Source: Candidatus Melainabacteria bacterium (GTDB taxonomy: Bacteria > Actinomycetota > Actinomycetes > Mycobacteriales > Pseudonocardiaceae). Taken from it: a stretch of 11,235 nucleotides of DNA. Each line of letters begins with the position of its first letter. Position 1 is the first letter of the stretch. Positions 1-6,100 of the stretch are shown here, piece by piece. Location: contig CAJCJE010000331.1 of assembly GCA_903970565.1 (NCBI GenBank), positions 1-11,235 on the forward strand. The letters are read 5' to 3'. Below the pieces are notes generated by a model. It was not told the origin of the DNA. It made no database searches and worked only from the letters and a program-made list of their open reading frames with translations. Both the position numbers and the translations under genes were made by a program.

Positions 1-597
1 CGCGGTCACCTCCGGGCCGAACCCGCTGGTGGCCGCCCCCAGGTCGACGCCCGACAGCGTCGAGGTGAGCGCCTGGTCGACGACGCCAGGATCGTTGGTG
101 CGCAGGGACACGGTCGCGGGTTCGAGCTCGGCGCGCAGCGCGGTCTCGCCCTGTTCGGCGACGCCGAACTCCTTGCGGTTGGCCTCACCCATTCCGGCCA
201 TGAAGTCGAGGTCGGGCGCGTCGTGGGGGCCGACGCCCGCGATGATCAGCACGCCGGCCACCAGCTGCGGCAGCAGGGTCGCCGTGGCCAGCGCGTGCGG
301 TCCGCCGCCGGACCAGCCCGCGACCAGGCAACGGCCGATGTCGAGGTGTTCGATCAGTTCGAGGGTGTCCAGCGCGGCGGAGGCGACCGTGCGGCCGGGC
401 AGGCGGGTGGAGTCGCCGTAACCGGGTCGGGAGTAGGTCACCAGACGCAGACCGCGTTCGGCGCAGGCCCGTTGCAGGGTCGGCAGTTGCCGCCCCGAGG
501 CCGGGGTGCCGTGCTGGAACAGCAGCGGGATGCCGGCCGCCGGTCCGGAGACCGCGACGTCCAGTGCTCGGCCGTCGGCAAGTCGGAAGATCGCCAT
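1..597 (-). CDS. Alpha/beta hydrolase, N-terminal part (cut by window edge)
   Basis: A reading frame of 199 codons runs from an ATG at 597 down to the left edge without a stop, so the C-terminus lies outside the window. The translation starts MAIFRLADGRALDVAVSGPA. It shows alpha/beta-hydrolase hallmarks: an HGTP oxyanion-hole loop at residues 29-32, the strand-turn RLVTYSRPGYGDS at about 51-63, and a nucleophile elbow GWSGGG at 94-99 with Ser96 as the predicted nucleophile. The acidic and histidine triad members should lie beyond the edge. No other start codon exists in frame upstream, and no clear Shine-Dalgarno sequence is seen. It is probably an esterase, lipase or related hydrolase; the substrate cannot be told. 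A hairpin separates it from the gene upstream, so it may have its own transcript. Confidence 0.88.
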   Translation of the reverse strand, partial: MAIFRLADGRALDVAVSGPAAGIPLLFQHGTPASGRQLPTLQRACAERGLRLVTYSRPGYGDSTRLPGRTVASAALDTLELIEHLDIGRCLVAGWSGGGPHALATATLLPQLVAGVLIIAGVGPHDAPDLDFMAGMGEANRKEFGVAEQGETALRAELEPATVSLRTNDPGVVDQALTSTLSGVDLGAATSGFGPEVTA

Positions 598-651
598 GCC
601 GTCGATGGTGTCACGGGAATCCGGGGCCGCCGGCGGTGCACCCGGATGCTC

Positions 652-690
652 GGTCGGCCGCCCGGAAAACCGGGAAGAGGGCGGCCGGCC
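652..690 (-). terminator. Long GC-rich hairpin, possible terminator
   Basis: A 12-base arm at 652-663 pairs with 679-690 with one G-T type mismatch; the inner nine bases, CGGCCGCCC and GGGCGGCCG, match perfectly. An alternative inner hairpin is CCCGG-AAAA-CCGGG at 661-674. The structure lies 34 bases past the stop of the DinB-fold gene and before the start of the hydrolase gene. It has no U-run, as is common for actinobacterial terminators. Function is inferred from position and stem only. Confidence 0.4.
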
Positions 691-696
691 GATGTT

Positions 697-730
697 CAGC
701 GGTGACTGCTCAGCGGTGACTGCTCAGCGG
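697..730. repeat. 14-bp tandem duplication over the stop codon
   Basis: CAGCGGTGACTGCT occurs twice in direct succession (697-710 and 711-724), followed by a six-base partial third copy (725-730). The copy boundary falls on the stop codon of the minus-strand DinB-fold gene (724-726). It looks like a replication-slippage duplication and leaves the protein end unchanged. Confidence 0.8.
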
Positions 731-1524
731 GTGGCCAGGCGCAGCAGCACCCAGAGCTGGCCGATGGCGTCCAGGTCGCCCTGACGGGGAATGTCGGAGA
801 CCCCACGCCGGCCCCACAGCCAGAGATAGACCTCCATCGGCGAACCGGACACCTGGGCGCCCGCCTCGTCGCCGGGCCGCCAACCGGCCTCCCACGGGGT
901 CGACCAGAGCCGGAACACCTGGTTGGCCTCGTCGCCGGGACCGGTGCGGACCAGCCAGGCCCGGTCGCCGGTGCGGATGGTGACGTCCTTGTCCTTGGTG
1001 CCGGACACCCGCAGCGTGGTCAGCCGGTACTGGAACCAGACGGTCAGCACCTCGTCGATGCCGTCCAACGCGATGTCCTCGGGCACCTCGTCGACCTCGT
1101 CGAAGGACATTCCGTTGCCACGCTGGACATCCGCCCGGTGCACGGTCACCTCGTGCGCCATCCGCCGCTGCCAGAAGCCGTAGCTGCGGTCACCGGGAAA
1201 CCACCCCGGCGCCGGATCGTCGGACCGGTGCCCGGCCAGTTCGGTCAGCAGCGGCGCGATGCCGGTCCGCAGATAGTCGGCAAGGCTCTGGCTGGCGGAG
1301 GGGGTGCGCTGCCAGTCGCGGGGCCGGTGTCCCTCGCGCAGCCAGTGCAGCAGCATCCGGGAATCGCTGCCGACGTGCCGGGCCGCCTCGCCGACGGTCA
1401 GGTCGGGACAGCCCGGCACCAGCTCCTCCAGCTTGGCGTGGTTGATGCAACCGGCCAGCAGATCGGCTTCGATGGCCAGCCGCCGCAACAGGCGGTCGCG
1501 GTCGAGCAGGGCCGGCCCACTCAT
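724..1524 (-). CDS. Maleylpyruvate isomerase family, mycothiol-dependent-type protein (DinB fold)
   Basis: The protein is 266 residues, the usual size for actinobacterial members of the maleylpyruvate isomerase/DinB superfamily. The expected metal-ligand pattern is present: His50 in EAARHVG, then Glu125 and His129 in MAHEVTVHRAD. In the characterised corynebacterial enzyme an H...E-x3-H set binds zinc. Family members are often mycothiol-dependent isomerases or S-transferases, but the substrate here is unknown. The C-terminal part (about 150-266) looks like the extra alpha/beta domain of the family. The ATG at 1524 overlaps the stop of the upstream HEPN gene in ATGA, and GGTGA lies just upstream, so translation is probably coupled. 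The frame stays open far upstream, but that extension is the shadow of the HEPN gene. As the second gene of the unit it should share the damage-type promoter at 2205-2227. Confidence 0.87.
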   Translation of the reverse strand: MSGPALLDRDRLLRRLAIEADLLAGCINHAKLEELVPGCPDLTVGEAARHVGSDSRMLLHWLREGHRPRDWQRTPSASQSLADYLRTGIAPLLTELAGHRSDDPAPGWFPGDRSYGFWQRRMAHEVTVHRADVQRGNGMSFDEVDEVPEDIALDGIDEVLTVWFQYRLTTLRVSGTKDKDVTIRTGDRAWLVRTGPGDEANQVFRLWSTPWEAGWRPGDEAGAQVSGSPMEVYLWLWGRRGVSDIPRQGDLDAIGQLWVLLRLATR

Positions 1525-2072
1525 GTGATCACCGGTGTTCGTGCCTGGCCCGGCGGAGTGGGCCGGTGGGTGCCGCGACCGGCGACCTCGTCGCCGACGA
1601 GGTCGGTGAAGATCGCGGCCGACCGGACCAGGTCGTCGGCACCGCGCTGGGTGACACCCCTGGTGCTGCCGGCCAGGATGGCCGCCCGGCGGGCCGAGCC
1701 GGCCGCGAAGAAATCGGCCCACTCCCCCATCTCCGGCGCGAGGTCGGCCAGCAGCACCCAGGCGCTGGCCGGCCTGGCCCGGCCGCGATGCGGGCGACCG
1801 CGCAGGGCGAGCAGGGCGGCGGCGGCCCGCAGGGCGGCGAGGTAGGCCGTCGCATAACGCTGAGCGGGATCGGTCTCGTGCTGGGCCTCGACGATCCCGG
1901 CTCGTGCCTCCCGCAGCAGGGCCGCGGCCGAGCGCGGCGCGGCGACCGTCCTCGGGCTGGGGTGCCCGCCACGGTGCCGCGCCGGCGAGGCCGGCGCCGC
2001 GGTGGGCGTCGCGGTGGGCGTCGGGGTCGGGGTGGACCCTGGCTGCACTGGGAAGTCGAAAAGAGCTGACAT
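1521..2072 (-). CDS. SAV_6107-type HEPN domain protein
   Basis: The protein is 183 residues. A Pro/Thr/Ala-rich N-terminus (about 11-30, with a PTPTPT run) leads into an all-helical region (about 45-160) that I recognise as the SAV_6107-type HEPN family of actinobacteria. The pattern is RYATAYLAALRAAAALLALR, then SAWVLLADLAPEMGEWADFF, then GADDLVRSAAIFTDLV. HEPN domains are often RNases with an R-x4-6-H motif or their inactive relatives. A clear motif is not obvious here (R91-x3-H95 is one residue short), so nuclease activity is uncertain. The ATG at 2072 is fixed by a perfect TAAGGAGG six bases upstream. It is the first gene of a two-gene unit with the DinB-fold gene (ATGA overlap). The promoter upstream carries an exact LexA box and a RecA-NDp-like element, so DNA-damage induction is predicted. 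Confidence 0.85.
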   Translation of the reverse strand: MSALFDFPVQPGSTPTPTPTATPTAAPASPARHRGGHPSPRTVAAPRSAAALLREARAGIVEAQHETDPAQRYATAYLAALRAAAALLALRGRPHRGRARPASAWVLLADLAPEMGEWADFFAAGSARRAAILAGSTRGVTQRGADDLVRSAAIFTDLVGDEVAGRGTHRPTPPGQARTPVIT

Positions 2073-2078
2073 TCGAGG

Positions 2079-2086
2079 CCTCCTTA
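2079..2086 (-). promoter_or_regulatory. Strong ribosome binding site for the HEPN gene
   Basis: On the minus strand TAAGGAGG lies six bases before the ATG at 2072. It is a near-perfect anti-16S match and settles the start of the HEPN gene. Confidence 0.88.
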
Positions 2087-2180
2087 CGAGTCGGAAACGT
2101 CGGCGCTACGACGAGTCCGCCGAGGGGAAGCCGGCGGGTCCGGTGGTGAGACGCTTCCCCCGTCCCACCACCGGACTTGG

Positions 2181-2196
2181 TCGAACACATGTTCGA
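2181..2196. promoter_or_regulatory. LexA operator (SOS box)
   Basis: The 16 bases TCGAACACATGTTCGA match the mycobacterial/actinobacterial LexA consensus TCGAAC-N4-GTTCGA exactly, with perfect dyad symmetry in the 6-base arms. The site begins eight bases after the predicted -10 (2205-2210) on the minus strand, so it covers about +3 to +18 of the transcript, a position suited to repression. The neighbouring bases form a second overlapping palindrome, ATGTTCGAACAT (2189-2200). Confidence 0.88.
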
Positions 2197-2204
2197 ACAT
2201 ATCG

Positions 2205-2227
2205 AGGATAACCCACGACACCGACAG
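2205..2227 (-). promoter_or_regulatory. RecA-NDp/PafBC-type damage promoter for the HEPN operon
   Basis: Read on the minus strand this is CTGTCGGTG, then TCGTGGGT, then TATCCT. The described LexA-independent damage promoter motif of mycobacteria (RecA-NDp, linked to the activator PafBC) is TTGTCRGTG-N8-TANNNT. The match is 8 of 9 in the upstream block, with exact 8-base spacing and a fitting -10. Predicted transcription starts near 2198, inside the edge of the LexA site. A conventional reading with TTGAGC as -35 and an 18-base spacer to the same -10 is also possible. Confidence 0.72.
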
Positions 2228-2430
2228 TGCTCAACTGCTGTGACGAAGGTGGCCCGCGCCAGGTCCGGCCAGGTACCGGCACGTGACGGGGGGAGTCACA
2301 ATAGGGTCAGCGAGGGGTCGGCGCCGAGCCGGTGATCACGGCACCGACCCGACCACCAATGGGATCGCCGGACGGATCGCCGCGCATGGTCTGATGTTCA
2401 GGTGCATCGGCCCCACCTTCGGGAGAACGT

Positions 2431-2949
2431 GTGAGCTCGCTTGACCACGCAGGTGTTCGACAAGTCATCGCGGCCCTGGTGAAGGCCGGTCTCGACGCCT
2501 CGGCCGACGGGGTCCGGGTGCTCGACGACGAGGCGCGTACCGCGGCGCTGGCCGCCGCCGCGCTCGGGGTCGACGTTGGCGCCATCGCCAACAGCCTGGT
2601 GTTCAGGGCGGTCGACGCCGAGGGCGGGGTGCGTCCGCTGCTGGCGATGACCTCCGGCGCGCACCGCGCCGACCCGGTTCGGTTGGCCGCGCTGGCCGGC
2701 GCGGAACGGATCGAGCGGGCCGACGCCGAGTTCGTCCGCACGCACACCGGCCAGGCCATTGGCGGGGTCGCGCCGACCGGCCATCCCGCGCCGATCCGCA
2801 CCCTGGTCGACGAGTACCTGACCCGCTATCGGGTGGTGTGGGCGGCGGCGGGGCATCCGAAGACGGTTTTCCCGATCACGTTCGCCGAACTGGTGCGGTT
2901 GACCGAAGGCCGCGCGGCGGACCTGGCCGGCGAGGAGGTGGGCGCATGA
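2431..2949 (+). CDS. YbaK/EbsC-family protein (aminoacyl-tRNA deacylase-like)
   Basis: The protein has 172 residues and starts at GTG 2431. This is the only in-frame start after an upstream stop, with GGGAG about five bases before it. Family features are IANSLVF at 52-58, SGAHRADPVRLAAL at 75-88, GGVAPTGHP at 111-119, and the C-terminal AAAGHPKTVFPITFAELVRLT at 138-158. YbaK/ProX-type domains hydrolyse mischarged aminoacyl-tRNAs such as Cys-tRNA(Pro) in trans. The catalytic Lys of YbaK (in an F/A-K-x-L context) appears as Asn54 here, so the substrate or activity may differ; I believe this Asn also occurs in other actinobacterial members. The last codons overlap the start of the GNAT gene (ATGA), so the pair forms one operon. 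Confidence 0.88.
   Translation: MSSLDHAGVRQVIAALVKAGLDASADGVRVLDDEARTAALAAAALGVDVGAIANSLVFRAVDAEGGVRPLLAMTSGAHRADPVRLAALAGAERIERADAEFVRTHTGQAIGGVAPTGHPAPIRTLVDEYLTRYRVVWAAAGHPKTVFPITFAELVRLTEGRAADLAGEEVGA
2932..2938 (+). promoter_or_regulatory. Ribosome binding site that fixes the GNAT start
   Basis: GAGGAGG, inside the last codons of the YbaK-family gene, lies seven bases before the ATG at 2946. It argues against the longer frame that would start at 2838 inside the upstream gene. Confidence 0.75.
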
Positions 2950-3560
2950 CCTCGGCACCACCGGTACCCCGGTACCGATTCGTCAACTTCTCCGTCGCCG
3001 AACTGCGCGCGCGACTGCCCGAGGCGCTGGACATCTACGTCACCGCGATGCGCTATCCCAAGGGCACCACCGAGCAGCGGGCGCCGATGTGGCTCTCGCA
3101 CATGCTGCGCGAGGGCTGGCGCTGCGTCGCGGCGCTGGATGAGCACCAGCAGTTGATCGGGATCTGCTACGGCTACCGGGGCTCGCCCGGCCAGTGGTGG
3201 CACGAGCAGGTGCGGCGCGGACTGCTGGTCACCTCCGGCGTGGCCGCGGTGGAGACCTGGACCAGGAACTACTACGAACTCACCGAACTGCACGTGCGAC
3301 CGGACGCGCAGGGGCACGGGGTCGGCGAACGCCTGCTGCGGCTGCTGTTGGACGGGGTACCGGACAAGGCGACGCTACTGTCCACTCCGGAGGGTCCGAC
3401 CAGGGCGTGGCGGCTGTACCGCCGGGTCGGTTTCGTGGATGTGTTGCGGAACTTCCTGTTCGCCGGTGACCCCCGGCCGTTCGCGGTGCTGGGCCACACC
3501 CTGCCGTTGCAGCCACCGCCGGCGCGGCCCCCGACAACCGAGGGCCGCGCGGGCGGCTGA
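2946..3560 (+). CDS. GNAT-family N-acetyltransferase (Rv2170-like)
   Basis: The protein has 204 residues. The acetyl-CoA binding signature is at 114-131: ELHVRPDAQGHGVGERLL, with the Q-x-x-G-x-G pyrophosphate loop at 122-127. The following helix and strand end in WRLYRRVGF (155-163), a typical GNAT C-terminal motif. The N-terminal half contains YPKGTTEQRAPMWLSHML, which I associate with the Rv2170 family. M. tuberculosis Rv2170 was reported to acetylate isocitrate dehydrogenase; whether this protein does so is inferred from likely orthology only. The start at 2946 is chosen because of the ATGA overlap with the YbaK-family gene and the strong upstream GAGGAGG. A Pro-rich tail (about 188-204) is encoded partly by a hairpin-forming sequence. 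It ends six bases from the convergent DUF885 gene. Confidence 0.87.
   Translation: MTSAPPVPRYRFVNFSVAELRARLPEALDIYVTAMRYPKGTTEQRAPMWLSHMLREGWRCVAALDEHQQLIGICYGYRGSPGQWWHEQVRRGLLVTSGVAAVETWTRNYYELTELHVRPDAQGHGVGERLLRLLLDGVPDKATLLSTPEGPTRAWRLYRRVGFVDVLRNFLFAGDPRPFAVLGHTLPLQPPPARPPTTEGRAGG
3522..3550. terminator. Hairpin in the 3' end of the GNAT gene, possible bidirectional terminator
   Basis: GCGCGGCCC (3522-3530) pairs perfectly with GGGCCGCGC (3542-3550) around an 11-base loop. It lies inside the last codons of the GNAT gene and directly beyond the stop of the convergent DUF885 gene. With only six bases between the two stops, termination for one or both directions would have to use this coding sequence. 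There is no U-run. Confidence 0.4.
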
Positions 3561-3566
3561 GCGGCG

Positions 3567-5255
3567 TCAGATCTGGGCGAGCCGTTCGCGCAGCGTGTCC
3601 AGGCCCATCGAGCCCATCTCCAGGGCCCGCTGGTGGAATACCTTCAGGTCGAACTCGGCGCCCTTGCGCTGTTTGGCCTCCTCCAGCGCGGCCAGCCAGA
3701 GCCGCTCGCCGAGTTTGTAGGACGGGGCCTGGCCGGGCCAGCCGAGGTAGCGGTCGATCTCGTCGCGGACGTGGTGCGGGTCGGTGATCGTCCTGGTCAG
3801 CAGGAACTCCAGGCCGAGTTCCGGGGTCCACCGCTCACCGGGATGGAATCCGGTGCCGGCCGGGATCTCCAGTTCCAGGTGCATACCGATGTCCACGATC
3901 ACTCGAGCGGCGCGGAACAGATGCGCGTCCAACATGCCCATCAGGTTGCCCTCGTCGCCGAGGTAGCCGAGTTCGCGCATGAGCCGCTCGGCGTAGAGCG
4001 CCCAGCCCTCGCAGTAGCCGGAGGTGGTGCTCATCAGCCGCTGGAACCGGTTGAGCGTGTCGGACTGGTAGACGGCGGTGGCGATCTGGAGGTGGTGGCC
4101 CGGCACGCCCTCGTGGTAGACGGTGCTGGTCTCCCGCCAGGTCGCGTAGTCCTGTTGACCGGCCGGTACCGACCACCACATCCGGCCGGGACGGCTGAAG
4201 TTGTCGGTCGGGCCGGTGTAGTAGGCGCCGACACCGCCGCCGGGTGGGGCGATCCGGCATTCCAGTTTCATCAGCGCGTCGGGGATGTCGAAGTGCACGC
4301 CCCGCAGTTCGGCCAGGGCCCGGTCGGACAGCTGTTGCATCCAGGCCTGGAGATTGTCGTTGCCGTGCACCTGGTAGCGGGGATCGGCGTCGAGCACGGC
4401 GGCGGCCTCGGCGAGGGTCGCGCCGGGTTTGATTCGACTGGCGAGGTGCTTCATCTCGCTCTCGATCCGGAAGAACTCCTCCCAGCCCCACTGGTAGGCC
4501 TCGGCGAGGTCGAACGCGGCGCCGGTGAAGTGCCGCGACCACAGCCGGTAGATCTCCGCGCCGACGGCGTCCTTGGCCGGTGCCTTGGGGGCGAGTTCCG
4601 CGCGCAGGAACTGGGCGAGGTCGGCGTAGGCGCTGGCGGCTGCCGTGGCGCCGGCCTGGAGGTCGATGCGCAGCGCGTTGTCCACGCCGTCGATCCCCTG
4701 CGCGCCGGCCACGAACTCGGTGAAGAAGGACTGGCCGCCGTGCCCGGCCCAGGTCTCGCACTGGTCGGCGACCTTGGTGACCTGGCGCAGCGCGGAAACC
4801 CGGCCTCGGGCCGCCGCCGAGGACAGACCGGCGCGGAAGTTGGCGAGCGCGTCGGGGACCGCGGCCAGTCGCTTGGCGATCAGCGCCCAGTCCTGCACGG
4901 TCTCGGTGTCCATCAGGTCGAAGATCATCCTGATGTTCTGCGGCGGGGACTCGATCACGTTCAGTTCGGACTCGAAAAGCCCGGCTTCGTGCAGTTCGGT
5001 GTAGATGCCGACCCGTTCGACGAAGACCGCCTTGGCCACGCTCTCGGCCTCGGTGGCCGGCTCGATGGCGGTGATCTCGCGCAGCGCGGTCGAGGCCGAC
5101 TCGGCCCGCGCCTGATGCCCCTCCGGCGAGTAGTCCGTCAACTGGTCGTCGTAGCCGACGATGCCGAGGATGGTGGCGTCGATCGGGTTGAGCCGAGCGG
5201 AGTCGTCGACGAAACGATCACTCGTCGCGTCGATGCTGGAGGGGGTCGTTGGCAT
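3567..5255 (-). CDS. DUF885 family protein, predicted metallopeptidase-like
   Basis: The protein has 562 residues, typical for the family, and no signal peptide or membrane segment, so it is probably cytoplasmic. Diagnostic motifs are YHEGVPGHHLQ at 380-390 (HExxxGHH, with His381, Glu382 and His387/388 as likely metal or catalytic residues), then EGWALYAERL at 416-425, which probably supplies another ligand. AYYTGPTDNFSRPG (345-358) and the C-terminal PGQAPSYKLGERLWL (507-521) are also family-like. DUF885 proteins resemble zinc-dependent carboxypeptidases or oligopeptidases, but I know of no firm substrate for this subgroup. The ATG at 5255 is preceded by a TAACGT -10 with a six-base gap and no Shine-Dalgarno, suggesting a leaderless transcript. 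It is convergent with the GNAT gene and divergent from lppM. From memory it has no counterpart between Rv2170 and lppM in M. tuberculosis. Confidence 0.88.
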   Translation of the reverse strand: MPTTPSSIDATSDRFVDDSARLNPIDATILGIVGYDDQLTDYSPEGHQARAESASTALREITAIEPATEAESVAKAVFVERVGIYTELHEAGLFESELNVIESPPQNIRMIFDLMDTETVQDWALIAKRLAAVPDALANFRAGLSSAAARGRVSALRQVTKVADQCETWAGHGGQSFFTEFVAGAQGIDGVDNALRIDLQAGATAAASAYADLAQFLRAELAPKAPAKDAVGAEIYRLWSRHFTGAAFDLAEAYQWGWEEFFRIESEMKHLASRIKPGATLAEAAAVLDADPRYQVHGNDNLQAWMQQLSDRALAELRGVHFDIPDALMKLECRIAPPGGGVGAYYTGPTDNFSRPGRMWWSVPAGQQDYATWRETSTVYHEGVPGHHLQIATAVYQSDTLNRFQRLMSTTSGYCEGWALYAERLMRELGYLGDEGNLMGMLDAHLFRAARVIVDIGMHLELEIPAGTGFHPGERWTPELGLEFLLTRTITDPHHVRDEIDRYLGWPGQAPSYKLGERLWLAALEEAKQRKGAEFDLKVFHQRALEMGSMGLDTLRERLAQI

Positions 5256-5261
5256 GATGGC

Positions 5262-5267
5262 ACGTTA
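5262..5267 (-). promoter_or_regulatory. -10 element of a likely leaderless promoter for the DUF885 gene
   Basis: TAACGT on the minus strand fits the actinobacterial TANNNT -10 and lies six bases before the ATG at 5255. Transcription would therefore begin at or next to the start codon. No -35 match is seen at the usual spacing, and the gene lacks a Shine-Dalgarno sequence. Confidence 0.5.
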
Positions 5268-5362
5268 CCGTGACCTCCAGCGCGGCATGGAGTGGTTCAG
5301 GGCCGAGTCGGCCCCGGGGACGGGTTCTCGTCCGGGTTGGACGCGGCTGGCAGGATGATCGA

Positions 5363-6055
5363 GTGCTGGAGGTCGAACCACGGCGCCGTCGTGCGCGCGG
5401 GGCCCTGCTGGGCTTAACCATGCTCGCCATCGGACTGGTGGCGAGCGGATGCGTACATGTGCAGGTCGCGCTGGCGGTGTCCAGCACGGACCTGGTGTCC
5501 GGCGACGTGATCGCCGCCGCGGTGCCCAATCCGGCCAGCCCGCGGGGGCCGCTGCTCACGGTGCCGGCGCAGCTGGCGGGTCAGGCCGCTGGCAAGCCCT
5601 ACCACTCCGGTGGCTACGTCGGCACCGAGCTGACCTTCACCAACCTGGATTTCACCCAGCTCGCCCAGTTGATCAGCACTGGTACCGGTCAGAACAGCCA
5701 CTTCCAGCTGTCCTTCCAGCGCAACGGGGATCTGGTGAACTTCGCGGGCTCGGCCGACCTCACCCAGGTCACCACGCAGGGGGCGCTGGTGCGGCTGAAG
5801 GTCAGCTTCCCCGGGGACGTGTTGCAGACCGACGGCACGAACAACTCCGGCACGGTGGCCTGGAATCTCGCGGCCGGTCAGGTCGACACGTTCTCGGCGA
5901 CCGCCGAGTACACCAGCGGCGGCTTCACCCGGCCCTGGTCGTTCTGGGCGGTCGCGCTCGGCGGCGCGGGCTGCGTGATCGCCGTACTGCTGGGCCTGTT
6001 GGCGTTGTGGGCGCGCCGACGCAACATCCGCAGGGAAGCCAATCAGGACGCCTGA
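5363..6055 (+). CDS. lppM: LppM-family lipoprotein with C-terminal membrane anchor
   Basis: The product is 230 residues from GTG 5363, chosen because AGGA lies seven bases upstream and it gives a proper signal peptide; the frame is open to a GTG at 5270, which would add 31 unlikely residues. The N-terminus has an Arg-rich stretch (8-12), a hydrophobic core (14-27) and ASGC ending at Cys30, a lipidation site. The body starts VHVQVALAVSSTDLVSGDVIAAA, close to mycobacterial LppM as I recall it. A hydrophobic segment at 193-216 followed by ARRRNIRRE forms a C-terminal membrane anchor with a cytoplasmic tail. In M. tuberculosis LppM is linked to macrophage uptake and phagosome interaction; its biochemical role is unclear. 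It stands next to the metF-like gene as in mycobacteria and is convergent with it (45-base gap). Confidence 0.88.
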   Translation: MLEVEPRRRRARGALLGLTMLAIGLVASGCVHVQVALAVSSTDLVSGDVIAAAVPNPASPRGPLLTVPAQLAGQAAGKPYHSGGYVGTELTFTNLDFTQLAQLISTGTGQNSHFQLSFQRNGDLVNFAGSADLTQVTTQGALVRLKVSFPGDVLQTDGTNNSGTVAWNLAAGQVDTFSATAEYTSGGFTRPWSFWAVALGGAGCVIAVLLGLLALWARRRNIRREANQDA

Positions 6056-6100
6056 GCGACGTCAGCCGCGACCGGACGTGCGGGATCGCCGGGAGTCGGG

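Larger units (their letters stand above)
2073..2430. other. Divergent intergenic region between the HEPN and YbaK genes
   Basis: This gene-free stretch lies between two divergent genes. Its left part holds the minus-strand ribosome binding site, LexA box and damage-type promoter described separately. About 90 bases of 5' leader (2087-2180) separate the LexA box from the ribosome binding site. The right part shows a TAGGGT hexamer (2302-2307, plus strand) that could be a -10 for the YbaK gene, but no matching -35 and a leader of about 120 bases. It also shows a short inverted repeat GTGAC-N7-GTCAC near 2283-2299. I see no convincing small ORF or RNA gene. Confidence 0.5.

Noticed and set aside
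345..362. Repeated CGAAC-type half-sites inside the hydrolase gene as a LexA site
   Set aside because: On inspection they are direct repeats, not a dyad, and lie within coding sequence.
1525..2190. A 222-codon upstream extension of the DinB-fold frame (488 residues in total)
   Set aside because: The extension overlaps the HEPN gene in another frame and is low-complexity Arg/Pro/Ala sequence. The ATGA overlap and the family length support the start at 1524.
3633..5273. A 546-codon open frame on the plus strand opposite the DUF885 gene
   Set aside because: It is antisense to a well-supported gene with clear motifs; its translation is a Gly/Val/Ala/Asp-rich mirror typical of GC-rich DNA, with no recognisable domain.
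6056..6100. ACGTC/GACGT inverted repeat between the convergent lppM and metF genes as a terminator
   Set aside because: Only five base pairs with an 11-base loop and no U-run; not better than chance in this composition.
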